A DNA stretch of 64,000 nt. Source: Cupriavidus laharis. GTDB taxonomy: Bacteria > Pseudomonadota > Gammaproteobacteria > Burkholderiales > Burkholderiaceae. The translations under genes and the position numbers were made by a program. The stretch's first letter is position 1, and every line of letters begins with the position of its first letter. The notes under the pieces were generated by a model. The model did no database searches, was not told the origin of the DNA, and saw nothing but the letters and a program-made list of their open reading frames with translations. Positions 19,843 through 28,540 of this stretch are shown here, one piece after another. Where the stretch lies: positions 1 through 64,000 of the forward strand of contig NZ_CAJZAI010000013.1 in the NCBI RefSeq assembly GCF_914271435.1, written 5' to 3'.

Positions 19843-20232
19843 TTGAAACTTCACGCCGACCAGCCACAGGCGCTCAATACGGTCACGGCCTATGGGCCGG
19901 GCTACATTGAAATCAACCTGATACGTCACACCAACTCCATCCTGGTGCTTCCGGAGGGCGAGGTCCGTCCGTGGCCCGTGGACCGCTTCGAAGACCTCGA
20001 ACCCGCGCATTTCGAGGCACTGGCCGAACTGGGGCCCGAAGTCGTGCTGCTGGGCACGGGTGCGCGCCTGCGCTTCCCGCATCCACGGCTGACCGCCTCC
20101 CTGGCCCGCAAGCACGTGGGGGTAGACGCCATGGACATGCAGGCCGCATGCCGCACCTACAATATCCTGATGGCCGAAGGCCGCAAAGTGGCCGCCGTGC
20201 TGCTGCTGGAGCCGGAAGCCGCGGCCGGCTGA
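19843..20232 (+). CDS. Mth938-like domain protein
   Basis: A 129-residue protein of the Mth938/NDUFAF3 fold, whose bacterial members are small cytoplasmic proteins of unknown role. Conserved points are TAYGPGYIEINL near residue 15, VVLLGTGARLRFP in the middle, and GVDAMDMQAACRTYNILMAEGR near the C-terminus. The start is most likely TTG at 19843 (reading L/M-KLHADQPQAL), as relatives begin M-K-L-H at this point and no ATG fits. It is divergent from alaT. Confidence 0.8.
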   Translation: MKLHADQPQALNTVTAYGPGYIEINLIRHTNSILVLPEGEVRPWPVDRFEDLEPAHFEALAELGPEVVLLGTGARLRFPHPRLTASLARKHVGVDAMDMQAACRTYNILMAEGRKVAAVLLLEPEAAAG

Positions 20233-20273
20233 GCTGTCATTGGCCGGACAGGAAAGTTAAGGAGGCGCCACGC

Positions 20274-20390
20274 TTGAAGTCCGGTCGAGCGCCCCAATCT
20301 GCTCCCCTCGTGACACAGGCGCACTACCCCTGCAGCCTTCGTCCGGACCCTCGCAGCCTCTCCGACACCGCCCCTCCCCTGGAGCCATAA
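20274..20390 (+). other. Possible short leader frame ahead of bcp
   Basis: A TTG eight nt after a strong AAGGAGG (20259-20265) opens a 38-codon frame that stops with TAA at 20388-20390, 2 nt before the bcp ATG. The peptide has no recognised domain. It may be chance, or a translated leader coupled to bcp. Confidence 0.2.
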
Positions 20391-20392
20391 CA

Positions 20393-20860
20393 ATGACAGT
20401 CAGTCTCAACAAGGCCGTACCCGACTTCAGCGCGCCGGTTACCGGCGACGGCGGCACCTTCCGCCTCTCCGAACAGCGCGGCAAGACCGTGGTGCTGTAC
20501 TTCTACCCAAAGGACAACACCCCCGGCTGCACCACCGAGGCCATGAACTTCCGCGACCAGTACAACGACTTCGTCAAGGCCGGCGTGGTCGTGTTCGGCA
20601 TCTCGCGTGACAGCCTGCGCTCGCACGAGAACTTCAAGGCAAAGCTCGAACTGCCGTTCGAACTGATCTCGGACCCGGACGAGGCAGTGTGCAATCTCTT
20701 CGATGTCATGAAGATGAAAAAGCTGTATGGCAAGGAGCACCGCGGCGTCGAGCGCAGTACTTTCATCCTCGACAGCAAGGGCATCCTGCGCCACGAACTG
20801 CGCGGCATCAAGGTGCCCAACCACGTGGACGAGGTGCTGGAGATCGTGCGCGGTCTCTGA
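20393..20860 (+). CDS. bcp: Thioredoxin-dependent peroxiredoxin Bcp/PrxQ
   Basis: A 155-residue AhpC/TSA-family peroxidase that reduces hydroperoxides with thioredoxin electrons. The peroxidatic Cys46 is in PKDNTPGCTTEAMNF. The resolving cysteine found five residues later in E. coli Bcp is replaced (Met51). The only other obvious Cys is Cys100 (EAVCNLFDV), so this may be a one-Cys or atypical two-Cys form. A GGAG site precedes the ATG. Confidence 0.95.
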   Translation: MTVSLNKAVPDFSAPVTGDGGTFRLSEQRGKTVVLYFYPKDNTPGCTTEAMNFRDQYNDFVKAGVVVFGISRDSLRSHENFKAKLELPFELISDPDEAVCNLFDVMKMKKLYGKEHRGVERSTFILDSKGILRHELRGIKVPNHVDEVLEIVRGL

Positions 20861-20961
20861 AACGCCATCCACCATCATCCTTCCCTTTGCCGGCAGCGCT
20901 GCGGCAAGACGAGCCAGATTGGCATTGCCGCGACACCGCGCACACCCCGCGTGACTGGCAA

Positions 20962-20990
20962 TTGCCAAACCGAAAACCTTCGGATACATT
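20962..20990 (+). promoter_or_regulatory. Sigma-70-type promoter upstream of a short terminated transcript
   Basis: TTGCCA (20962-20967) and TACATT (20985-20990) are separated by exactly 17 bp. No protein gene starts before the intrinsic terminator at 21099-21137, so the product would be a small RNA, or a leader upstream of phoH. Confidence 0.45.
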
Positions 20991-20996
20991 GGCCCG

Positions 20997-21137
20997 TAAT
21001 GAGTTCAGATTCCGGATGCCACGCTGATTCGACTTCCCGGCCCAGGCGGTTCGCGCCGCAGGCCGGTGGCGGACCTGCCGTGTCGCCGGTCCGCAAGCAA
21101 GCCGCCAAACCTGTACCGCAGGGCTGGCGGCTTTTTT
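20997..21137 (+). ncRNA. Candidate small RNA or attenuated leader between bcp and phoH
   Basis: Inferred from a -35/-10 pair with 17-bp spacing and an intrinsic terminator about 140 nt later, with no credible protein frame between them. The 398-bp gap between bcp and phoH is otherwise empty. It could be a free-standing sRNA, a leader controlling phoH by attenuation, or simply the bcp terminator with a chance promoter. No known RNA family was recognised. Confidence 0.33.
21099..21137 (+). terminator. Rho-independent terminator between bcp and phoH
   Basis: AAGCCGCCA (21099-21107) pairs with TGGCGGCTT (21125-21133), followed by TTTTTTGTTT. Confidence 0.75.
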
Positions 21138-21258
21138 GTTTATCCGCTGCCCCGGGTGCCTCGCGCGTGCATGCTCCGGTGGCCGCTGGCATTCTCCTTG
21201 CGAGTTGCCGCACGGATAGATCCGTCCCAATCTTGTCCCCCTGAAAGGAAAGCCAAGC

Positions 21259-22962
21259 ATGCCGCTGCCCACCATGCCCGCCAAGCCTGCCCAATTGCTG
21301 GATCCGAGCGAGTTCGCTCCGGTCACCGCGGTGCCCAAGGCCAAAGCCGTCGCACAGGGGAAGAAACCTGTGCCGGCACTCGAGCGCGTGGCATTGCTGG
21401 AAACCGGTGAAACGCAGGCGCCCGCTGTCAAGGCGCGCGCCGCCACCGGTACCCGCGCCCGCTCGACACCGACGCCATCCGTGCCGGCCACGCCGGTCGC
21501 CACAGCCCCGGTCAGCCTGGTCAAACCCGCAGCCGGCCCGACTCGCCGCGCGCGCAAGGCCGAAGGCCCGAGCAAGCTGTTCGTGCTGGACACCAACGTG
21601 CTGATGCACGACCCGAGCTCACTCTTCCGCTTCGAAGAGCACGACGTCTATCTGCCGATGATGACGCTCGAGGAGCTGGACAACCACAAGAAGGGCATGA
21701 GCGAAGTCGCGCGCAACGCCCGCACCGTCAGCCGCACGCTCGATTCGCTGGTGAGCGGCACCGGCGGCGTGCTCGATGAAGGCCTGCCGCTGGCCAAGCT
21801 GGGCAACCGCGACGCGCAGGGCAAGCTGTTCTTCCAGACGAAGCTCAACGACATCAAGCTGCCCGAGGGCCTGCCGCAGGGCAAGGCCGACAACCAGATC
21901 CTGGGCGTGGTCAGCGCGCTGCAGCAGCAGTACCCTGAGCGCCAGGTCGTGCTGGTGTCGAAAGACATCAACATGCGCATCAAGGCGCGCGCACTGGGGC
22001 TGCCCGCAGAGGACTACTACAACGACCAGGTCCTCGAAGACAAGGACCTGCTGTACGCAGGCGTGCTGCAATTGCCCGGCGACTTCTGGGCCAAGCACGG
22101 CAAGGGCGTCGAGAGCTGGCAGGACCCGAAGACCGGCGCCATGTTCTATCGCCTGACCGGTCCGCTGGTGCCGTCCTTCCTGGTCAACCAGTTCGTCTAC
22201 CTGGAGCCGGTGGACGGCAGTCTGCCGCTCTACGCACAGGTCAAGGAGATCAACGGCAAGACCGCGCTGCTGCAGACGCTCAAGGACTACACACACCACA
22301 AGAACAACGTGTGGAGCGTGACCGCCCGCAACCGCGAGCAGAACTTCGCGCTCAATCTGCTGATGAACCCGGACATCGACTTCGTCACGCTGCTCGGCCA
22401 GGCCGGTACCGGCAAGACGCTGCTGGCGCTGGCCGCGGGCCTGGAGCAGGTGCTGGACCAGAAACTGTACAACGAGATCATCGTCACCCGAGCCACCGTG
22501 CCGGTCGGCGAGGACATCGGCTTCCTGCCTGGCACCGAGGAAGAGAAGATGCAGCCGTGGATGGGCGCCTTCGACGACAACCTCGAAGTCCTGCAGAAGA
22601 GCGACGACAGCGCCGGCGAATGGGGCCGTGCGGCGACACAGGAGCTGATCCGCTCGCGCATCAAGGTCAAGAGCATGAACTTCATGCGCGGCCGCACCTT
22701 CGTCAACAAGTTCGTCATCATCGACGAAGCGCAGAACCTGACGCCGAAGCAGATGAAGACCCTGGTCACGCGCGCGGGCCCAGGCACCAAGATCATCTGC
22801 CTGGGCAATATCGCGCAGATCGATACGCCGTACCTGACCGAAGGTTCGTCGGGCCTGACCTATGTGGTGGACAGGTTCAAGGGCTGGAGCCACAGCGGCC
22901 ATATCACGCTGGCGCGCGGCGAGCGTTCACGCCTGGCCGATCACGCCGGCGACGTACTGTAA
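21259..22962 (+). CDS. PIN domain-PhoH family ATPase
   Basis: A 567-residue PhoH2-type fusion. After a Pro/Ala-rich low-complexity N-terminus (about 100 residues), a PIN nuclease domain starts at KLFVLDTNVLMHDPSSLF, with further acidic positions in TLEELDNHKKG. The C-terminal PhoH ATPase has Walker A GQAGTGKTLLALAAG near residue 380 and Walker B FVIIDEAQNLTPKQMKTL. Related PhoH2 proteins are RNA helicase/nucleases linked to stress. An AAGGAAAG site sits ahead of the ATG. Downstream genes are not closely coupled. Confidence 0.9.
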   Translation: MPLPTMPAKPAQLLDPSEFAPVTAVPKAKAVAQGKKPVPALERVALLETGETQAPAVKARAATGTRARSTPTPSVPATPVATAPVSLVKPAAGPTRRARKAEGPSKLFVLDTNVLMHDPSSLFRFEEHDVYLPMMTLEELDNHKKGMSEVARNARTVSRTLDSLVSGTGGVLDEGLPLAKLGNRDAQGKLFFQTKLNDIKLPEGLPQGKADNQILGVVSALQQQYPERQVVLVSKDINMRIKARALGLPAEDYYNDQVLEDKDLLYAGVLQLPGDFWAKHGKGVESWQDPKTGAMFYRLTGPLVPSFLVNQFVYLEPVDGSLPLYAQVKEINGKTALLQTLKDYTHHKNNVWSVTARNREQNFALNLLMNPDIDFVTLLGQAGTGKTLLALAAGLEQVLDQKLYNEIIVTRATVPVGEDIGFLPGTEEEKMQPWMGAFDDNLEVLQKSDDSAGEWGRAATQELIRSRIKVKSMNFMRGRTFVNKFVIIDEAQNLTPKQMKTLVTRAGPGTKIICLGNIAQIDTPYLTEGSSGLTYVVDRFKGWSHSGHITLARGERSRLADHAGDVL

Positions 22963-23077
22963 GGCGTTCCGCCGGCCTGCCCTCGCGGCCGGGCCGGCGG
23001 ACATGGTTCGTGCCTGCGGCTTTCGGGCCGTGGGCGCGCATTCCGTTTGCTTTGGGATCGCTCGACAGGAGGCGTCG

Positions 23078-23560
23078 ATGAGCCATCAGCAACCGCCCGG
23101 CTGGCAGTGTCAGCCGGACGCGCTGCGCGCGCGTGCCGTGCCTGGTCCGTGGCGCCACAAGCGCATGCTGGCACTCGCTGCACTGGCCGCCGTGGGCATG
23201 GCGCTGAGTACCGTCTGGCGGCCCGCGCACGCGGCCGACGAGATGGTGATCCGCACCATGGGCCCGGTGAGCTATGTCTGTGGCGGCATTGCCGAAGACG
23301 AGCGCAAGGAGCTGGCCGGCCTGGAAAAGAACTTCAATATGGGCATCCTGTTCACGCAGGGGAGCAACGGCGAATTCCTTTCGGATGTCGCCGTACGGCT
23401 GTTGCGCGACGAGCAAGAAGTTGCCGCCTTCCACGCCGCCGGCCCACGCTGCCTCATACGTGCGCCAGAAGGCAGTTACAATATCGAGGCCAGTTACAAG
23501 GGCCAGACCAAGACCATCAATATCGGCACCGGAAGCCGCGACGCTCAGTTGCGCTGGTAG
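23078..23560 (+). CDS. Secreted protein of unknown function
   Basis: A 160-residue protein with a clear signal peptide: a basic stretch (PWRHKRML), a hydrophobic core (ALAALAAVGMALSTV) and a likely cut at AHA-ADEM. The mature part (about 108 residues) has two cysteines (YVCGGI and PRCLIR) that could form a disulfide. It ends in a beta-rich GSYNIEASYKGQTKTINIG, resembling carboxypeptidase-regulatory-like repeats. An AGGAGG site 7 nt upstream fixes the start. No family was recognised; it is probably periplasmic. Confidence 0.75.
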   Translation: MSHQQPPGWQCQPDALRARAVPGPWRHKRMLALAALAAVGMALSTVWRPAHAADEMVIRTMGPVSYVCGGIAEDERKELAGLEKNFNMGILFTQGSNGEFLSDVAVRLLRDEQEVAAFHAAGPRCLIRAPEGSYNIEASYKGQTKTINIGTGSRDAQLRW

Positions 23561-23583
23561 TGGCGTGATCGGGGTCAGGGCTG

Positions 23584-24279
23584 GTGACCGACCCAGTAAG
23601 GATGCCTTCGCGCCGTTTCCTCCCCTCCTGCGCCATCCGCTTGCGCCTGCCCGCGGTTCCCGCCACGGCGCGGCTGCCGCTGGTTTTCGCCGCCGCGCTG
23701 CTGCTGGCGGCCTGCGCCGGCGCGCCGACTTCCCGCCATGCGGGCCTGCCCCGCACGCCGGGCAAGCCCATGATCGATCCAAGCGCGGGGCTCGAGGAAA
23801 TCTCCATCCAGGCCATGTCGCTGGTCGGCACGCCCTACCGCTATGGCGGCAATACGCCCGACAGCGGCTTCGACTGCAGCGGCCTGGTCCGGTACGTGGT
23901 CGGGCGCGCCGCCAACGTCAACCTGCCCCGCACCACCGAAGCCATGGGCACGCGCGGCTCGGCGCTGGACCGCAGCGAGGTGGCCTCGGGCGACCTGGTC
24001 TTCTTCAACACCACGGGGCGCGCCAATTCCCATGTCGGCATCTATGTCGGCCAGAACCGCTTCGTGCACGCACCGTCCAGCGGCGGCACCGTGCGGCTCG
24101 AAGACATGGGCAAGCCTTACTGGGCGTCGCGGTACAACGGCGCGCGGCGCGTGGTGGCAGCCGTCAACCAGCCGCTGCCAGCCAGCCCCACCCCGGTGCA
24201 AGTGCCTCCGCCGGCTGCGCCGCCCGAACCCGCACCTGCTGTCGACGACGATCCGATCGCCGCCTTCGCCAACAAATAG
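23584..24279 (+). CDS. NlpC/P60-family cell-wall endopeptidase lipoprotein
   Basis: A 231-residue C40 peptidase that would cut peptide bonds in peptidoglycan. A signal peptide with lipobox LLAAC (Cys near residue 44) points to a lipoprotein. The NlpC/P60 core has YRYGGNTPDSGFDCSGLV with the catalytic Cys, then NSHVGIYVG and RFVHAPSSGG with the His residues. A Pro-rich tail follows. The frame can start at GTG 23584 or ATG 23602; both keep the signal peptide. It lies 23 bp after the secreted-protein gene and may be co-transcribed. Confidence 0.92.
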   Translation: MTDPVRMPSRRFLPSCAIRLRLPAVPATARLPLVFAAALLLAACAGAPTSRHAGLPRTPGKPMIDPSAGLEEISIQAMSLVGTPYRYGGNTPDSGFDCSGLVRYVVGRAANVNLPRTTEAMGTRGSALDRSEVASGDLVFFNTTGRANSHVGIYVGQNRFVHAPSSGGTVRLEDMGKPYWASRYNGARRVVAAVNQPLPASPTPVQVPPPAAPPEPAPAVDDDPIAAFANK

Positions 24280-24292
24280 CGACGCCCTGAAC

Positions 24293-24326
24293 GACAAAGA
24301 GCCAGGCACTTGCCTGGCTCTTTGTC
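24293..24326. terminator. Bidirectional terminator between the NlpC gene and pit
   Basis: A near-perfect hairpin, GACAAAGAGCCAGGCA paired with its complement around a 2-nt loop, lies between two converging genes. The arms themselves supply an A/T-rich base on both strands. Confidence 0.65.
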
Positions 24327-24349
24327 ATGCGTAGAGGATCCGAGCTGCC

Positions 24350-25357
24350 TTACAGGATCTGGCGGCCAACCCACCACGCAATCGCGGACATGAACGCGGA
24401 AGCCGGAATCGTCAGCACCCAGGCCCAGACGATATTGCCGGCCACGCCCCAGCGGACCGCCGACATCTTCTGCGCCGAGCCCACGCCGACGATCGCGCCG
24501 GTAATCGTGTGCGTGGTCGACACGGGCACGCCCAGCGCCGACGCGAAGAACAGCGTCAGCGCACCGCCGGTTTCGGCGCAGAAGCCGCCAACTGGCTTGA
24601 GCTTCGTGATCTTCTGGCCCATGGTCCGCACGATCCGCCAGCCGCCGAACAGCGTGCCCATGCCGATGGCCACATAGCAGCTCACGATCACCCAGATCGG
24701 CGGCTCGCCGCCGGCGGCGACATGGCCGCTGGCGATCAGCAGCATCCAGATGATGCCAATGGTCTTCTGCGCGTCATTGCCGCCGTGGCCCAGGCTGTAC
24801 AGCGAAGCCGACGCCAGCTGCAGCCGGCGGAACCAGCGGTCCACGCGCGAGGGCGGCGTGCGGAAGAAGGTCCAGCCCACGATCACCATCATCAGCGACC
24901 CGAGGATGAGGCCCAGCAGCGGCGAGATCACGATGAACGCCACCGTTTTCAGCAGCCCGTTACCCACCAGCGCGCCGGTGCCTGCCTTGGCCACCGCGGC
25001 GCCAACCAGGCCGCCGATGAGCGCATGCGAGGACGACGAGGGGATACCGTAGTACCACGTGATCCCATTCCAGGCGATGGCCCCGACCAGCGCACCGAAT
25101 ATCACGTAGTGGTCAACGATATTGACGTCTACGGTGCCAGTACCCACAGTGGCTGCCACCTTCAGATGGAAGATGAAGATCGCGATAACGTTGCACATTG
25201 CCGCCATCGCCACCGCGTGGTGCGGCTTGAGCACGCCCGTGGACACCACCGTGGCGATCGAGTTGGCCGCGTCGTGGAAGCCGTTCATGAAGTCGAACAG
25301 CAGCGCGAGCGCCACCAGCAGGCCGATCACCCACAGGCTCATTTGAATGGTATGCAT
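24350..25357 (-). CDS. pit: Low-affinity inorganic phosphate transporter, PiT family
   Basis: A 335-residue inner-membrane phosphate symporter. The duplicated PiT signatures are visible: FDFMNGFHDAANSIATVVSTG at the N-terminus and SLGHGGNDAQKTIGII in the second half, along with GIPSSSSHALIGGLVG and GVPVSTTHTITGAIVG. About eight to ten hydrophobic segments are present. It is 12 bp downstream of the DUF47 gene, the usual pairing for low-affinity phosphate uptake. Confidence 0.94.
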   Translation of the reverse strand: MHTIQMSLWVIGLLVALALLFDFMNGFHDAANSIATVVSTGVLKPHHAVAMAAMCNVIAIFIFHLKVAATVGTGTVDVNIVDHYVIFGALVGAIAWNGITWYYGIPSSSSHALIGGLVGAAVAKAGTGALVGNGLLKTVAFIVISPLLGLILGSLMMVIVGWTFFRTPPSRVDRWFRRLQLASASLYSLGHGGNDAQKTIGIIWMLLIASGHVAAGGEPPIWVIVSCYVAIGMGTLFGGWRIVRTMGQKITKLKPVGGFCAETGGALTLFFASALGVPVSTTHTITGAIVGVGSAQKMSAVRWGVAGNIVWAWVLTIPASAFMSAIAWWVGRQIL

Positions 25358-25369
25358 TGCCGATTCCGC

Positions 25370-25996
25370 TCAGGCGTTTTCCAGGACGATACCTTCGATG
25401 ATGTTGGCCACGTCCTCGCACTTGTCGGTAATCGTTTCGAGCTGCTCGTAGATGGCCTTCAGCTTGATCAGGCGCTTGACGTCGGTCTCGTCGCGGAACA
25501 GCTTGGACATGGCCGAGCGCATCACGCGGTCGGCTTCCGACTCGAGCTGGTCGATCTGCTGGGCGGTCTTCAGGATGGTGCTGGCGTTACCCATGTCCTC
25601 GAGCAGGCCCACCGCGATCTTGACCTGGTCGCAGCACTGCACGCAGATCGCGGCCAGGCGCAGCGCCTCGTCGGTCAGGCTGGTCACGTCGTACAGCGAG
25701 ATGGTTTCCGCCACGTCTTCCATCAGGTCCAGGATGTCGTCCATGGTCGTGATGAGGTTGTGGATCTCGTCGCGGTCCAGCGGCGTGATGAAGGTCTTGT
25801 GCAGCAGGTCGATGGTGTCGTGCGTGATCCGGTCGGCCTTCTTTTCGGTCGCCTGGACACGGCGGGCATGCGCCTCGGCATTGGGCAAGTCGTTGACCAG
25901 CGCCTGCAATTCGTGGGCGGCGGTCACCGCGCAATCGGCATGCTGGTTGAAGTATTCGAAGAACTTGCCCTCGGTGGGCATGAATCGGCCGAACAT
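25370..25996 (-). CDS. DUF47/PhoU-like accessory protein of the Pit transporter
   Basis: A 208-residue all-helical PhoU-related protein. MFGRFMPTEGKFFEYFNQHAD and KKADRITHDTIDLLHKTFITP with DRDEIHNLITTMDDILDLM are hallmarks of the DUF47 family, which associates with or regulates PiT transporters. ATG at 25996 follows AAGGAA and gives the normal length; the longer frame upstream has no support. It is the first gene of a two-gene operon with pit. Confidence 0.92.
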   Translation of the reverse strand: MFGRFMPTEGKFFEYFNQHADCAVTAAHELQALVNDLPNAEAHARRVQATEKKADRITHDTIDLLHKTFITPLDRDEIHNLITTMDDILDLMEDVAETISLYDVTSLTDEALRLAAICVQCCDQVKIAVGLLEDMGNASTILKTAQQIDQLESEADRVMRSAMSKLFRDETDVKRLIKLKAIYEQLETITDKCEDVANIIEGIVLENA

Positions 25997-26176
25997 GGAA
26001 TGTTCCTTGTCGCAGCGCAGTGGCGCTGCCTGATTTGTTGCTGAGGGAATGCGAATGCGTCGCGCGACAGCGGCATTTCCGGCCGCTGTCATCAAAGCGC
26101 AATATTTTACAGGGTTGTGGCCTCAATGCCTGCCATATGTCGCAAACGAGACGTTCGGCGGCAGGCGGGCTTGACT

Positions 26177-27568
26177 TCAGGTGTCGTTGTCGAAGAAGGC
26201 CGGGCCGCCGCTGAAGTTGTCGAACTTGGTGAACTGGCCCAGGAAGGTCAGCCGCACCGTGCCGATCGGACCGTTACGCTGCTTGCCGATGATGATTTCG
26301 GCCGTGCCCTTGTCCTGCGAATCCGGGTTGTAGACTTCGTCGCGGTAGATAAACAGGATCACGTCGGCATCCTGTTCAATGGCGCCCGATTCGCGCAGGT
26401 CGGACATCACGGGGCGCTTGTTCGGACGCTGTTCCAGGCTTCGGTTGAGCTGCGACAGCGCGATCACGGGACAGTTCAGTTCCTTGGCCAGGCCCTTGAG
26501 CGAACGCGAGATTTCCGAGATCTCGGTCGCCCGGTTCTCGCCACCGCCGGAGCCGGACATCAGCTGCAGGTAGTCGATGATGATCAGGCCGAGCTGCCCG
26601 CACTGGCGCGCCAGTCGGCGCGAGCGCGCACGCAGTTCCATCGGGTTCAGCGCCGGGGTCTCGTCGATGAAGAGCTGCGCGTCGTTCATGCGCTGGATGG
26701 CATGGGTGAGGCGCGGCCAGTCTTCGTCGAGCAGGCGGCCGGTGCGCAGCCGGTGCTGGTCCAGGCGGCCGACCGAGCCCAGCATACGCATGGCCAGCTG
26801 GGTGCCCGCCATTTCCATGGAGAACACCGCGACCGGCAGCCCTTGCTCCACGGCCACGTGTTCGCCGATGTTCAGCGAAAATGCCGTCTTACCCATCGAC
26901 GGGCGTCCCGCGACGATAATCAGGTCACCGGCCTGCATGCCGCTGGTCATCTTGTCGAGGTCGATGAAGCCGGTCGGCACACCGGTCACGTCGGTGGTCG
27001 AGTCACGGTGGTAGAGCTCGTCGATACGCTCGACCACCTGCGTCAGCAGCGGCTGGATTTCCTGGAAACCCTTCTGGCCGCGCGAACCTTCTTCAGCAAT
27101 GGCGAAGACCTTGGATTCGGCCGCGTCCAGCAGTTCGCGGACCTCGCGGCCCTGCGGCGCGAATGCCGACGATGCGATGTCGTCCGCCACCGTCACCAGC
27201 TTGCGCAGCACCGCGCGCTCGCGCACGATCTCCGCGTAGCGGCGAATATTGGCGGCGCTGGGCGTGTTCTGCGCGAGCGAGTTCAGGTAGGCCAGTCCGC
27301 CCACCTCCTCTGCCTTGCCCGCCACCTGCAGCATCTCGTAGACGGTGATGACGTCCGCGGGCTTGGTGGCCGAGATCAGCTTCGCGATGCCCTGGAAGAT
27401 CAGGCGGTGATCGAAGCGGTAGAAATCCGCCTCGGAAATGAAATCGGCAATACGGTCCCAGGCGGAATTGTCCAGCAGCAGGCCACCGAGCACCGATTGC
27501 TCGGCCTCGATCGAATGCGGCGGTACCTTGAGACTGTCGAGTTGGGGGTCGGCGACGGGCGCGTTCAT
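26177..27568 (-). CDS. dnaB: Replicative DNA helicase DnaB
   Basis: A 463-residue hexameric helicase that unwinds DNA at the replication fork. The N-terminal primase-interaction domain opens with PPHSIEAEQSVLGGLLLDN. The RecA-like motor has Walker A VAGRPSMGKTAFSLNI, LIIIDYLQLM as Walker B, and the DRPKGKR-type loop LEQRPNKRPVMSDLRESGAIEQ. Length is normal. It lies downstream of rplI but is separated by a strong terminator, so it probably has its own promoter. Confidence 0.97.
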   Translation of the reverse strand: MNAPVADPQLDSLKVPPHSIEAEQSVLGGLLLDNSAWDRIADFISEADFYRFDHRLIFQGIAKLISATKPADVITVYEMLQVAGKAEEVGGLAYLNSLAQNTPSAANIRRYAEIVRERAVLRKLVTVADDIASSAFAPQGREVRELLDAAESKVFAIAEEGSRGQKGFQEIQPLLTQVVERIDELYHRDSTTDVTGVPTGFIDLDKMTSGMQAGDLIIVAGRPSMGKTAFSLNIGEHVAVEQGLPVAVFSMEMAGTQLAMRMLGSVGRLDQHRLRTGRLLDEDWPRLTHAIQRMNDAQLFIDETPALNPMELRARSRRLARQCGQLGLIIIDYLQLMSGSGGGENRATEISEISRSLKGLAKELNCPVIALSQLNRSLEQRPNKRPVMSDLRESGAIEQDADVILFIYRDEVYNPDSQDKGTAEIIIGKQRNGPIGTVRLTFLGQFTKFDNFSGGPAFFDNDT

Positions 27569-27699
27569 GGGGTGGGATTATACCGGCGGGCGGACGCTGC
27601 CCGCCTGACATTTGAGCGGCAACAATTCGGCATCGGGCCTTGACAGCTCCGGGTGTGCAGCAAAAAAACCGTCCTGAAACGACTGCCGCAGACAAACAA

Positions 27700-27728
27700 A
27701 AAAGGCAGGAGCCTGGCTCCTGCCTTTT
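27700..27728 (-). terminator. Rho-independent terminator of the rpsF-priB-rpsR-rplI operon
   Basis: AAAAGGCAGGAGCC pairs with GGCTCCTGCCTTTT, and on the minus strand it is followed by TTTGTTTGTC. It lies 41 bp after the rplI stop. Confidence 0.8.
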
Positions 27729-27769
27729 CGCTTGCTTGGGCCGGACGCGCCGACCAGGCAAGGTCTTGC

Positions 27770-28222
27770 TTAGACCTGCTCGCCCACGACGGCGACGGTC
27801 ACGTCGACCACCACGTCAGTGTGCAGCGCGACGCTGACCGGATGGTCACCGACGGTCTTCAGCGGGCCATTCGGCAAACGAACCTGGGCCTTTTCCAGCT
27901 TGAAGCCTTGGGTATCCAGGGCAACGGCGATGTCGGCGTTGGTCACGGAACCGAACAGGCGGCCGTCCACACCCGACTTCTGGGTGATCTGGACGGTCAG
28001 GCCGTTCAGCTTCTCGCCTTCGGCTTGCGCGGCGGCCAGCTTCTCGGCTGCGGCCTTTTCCAGCTCGGCGCGCTTCACTTCGAATTCCTGGATCGCGGTT
28101 TGCGTGGCGCGGCGGGCCTTCTTGCTCGGGATCAGGAAGTTACGGGCGTAACCATCCTTCACCTTGACGATATCACCCAGGTTGCCCAGGTTGATCACTT
28201 TTTCCAGCAGAATAACTTGCAT
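27770..28222 (-). CDS. rplI: 50S ribosomal protein L9
   Basis: A 150-residue ribosomal protein. MQVILLEKVINLGNLGDIVKV and GYARNFLIPSKKA form the conserved N-terminal domain, a long connecting helix follows, and the C-terminal rRNA-binding domain ends with VDVTVAVVGEQV. It is the last gene of the rpsF operon, 36 bp after rpsR. Confidence 0.97.
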   Translation of the reverse strand: MQVILLEKVINLGNLGDIVKVKDGYARNFLIPSKKARRATQTAIQEFEVKRAELEKAAAEKLAAAQAEGEKLNGLTVQITQKSGVDGRLFGSVTNADIAVALDTQGFKLEKAQVRLPNGPLKTVGDHPVSVALHTDVVVDVTVAVVGEQV

Positions 28223-28258
28223 CGTGTTCTCTCCTTTACGGACCTATGGCCTGGGCTA

Positions 28259-28537
28259 TCAGTTCTTGTGCAGGTCGGTGTACGGCAGCAGCGCCAGGAA
28301 GCGGGCGCGCTTGATGGCCGTGTCCAGCTGACGCTGATAGTGAGCCTTGGTACCGGTCAGGCGAGCCGGCGTGATCTTGCCGTTGTCGCCGATGAAGTCC
28401 TTCAGGGTGTCCAGATCCTTGTAGTCGATCTGTTCCACGCCAGCCACGGTGAAGCGGCAGAAGCGCTTGCGCTTGAACAGCGGGTTCTGTTGCTGAAAGC
28501 GCTTCTTGTTCTTGTTGTCACGTTTGATGAATGCCAT
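28259..28537 (-). CDS. rpsR: 30S ribosomal protein S18
   Basis: A 92-residue S18 with a basic N-terminus (KRDNKNKKRFQQQNPLFKRK) and the core FCRFTVAGVEQIDYKDLDTL, followed by ARLTGTKAHYQRQLDTAIKRAR. It lies 3 bp after priB. Confidence 0.97.
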   Translation of the reverse strand: MAFIKRDNKNKKRFQQQNPLFKRKRFCRFTVAGVEQIDYKDLDTLKDFIGDNGKITPARLTGTKAHYQRQLDTAIKRARFLALLPYTDLHKN

Positions 28538-28540
28538 GAT

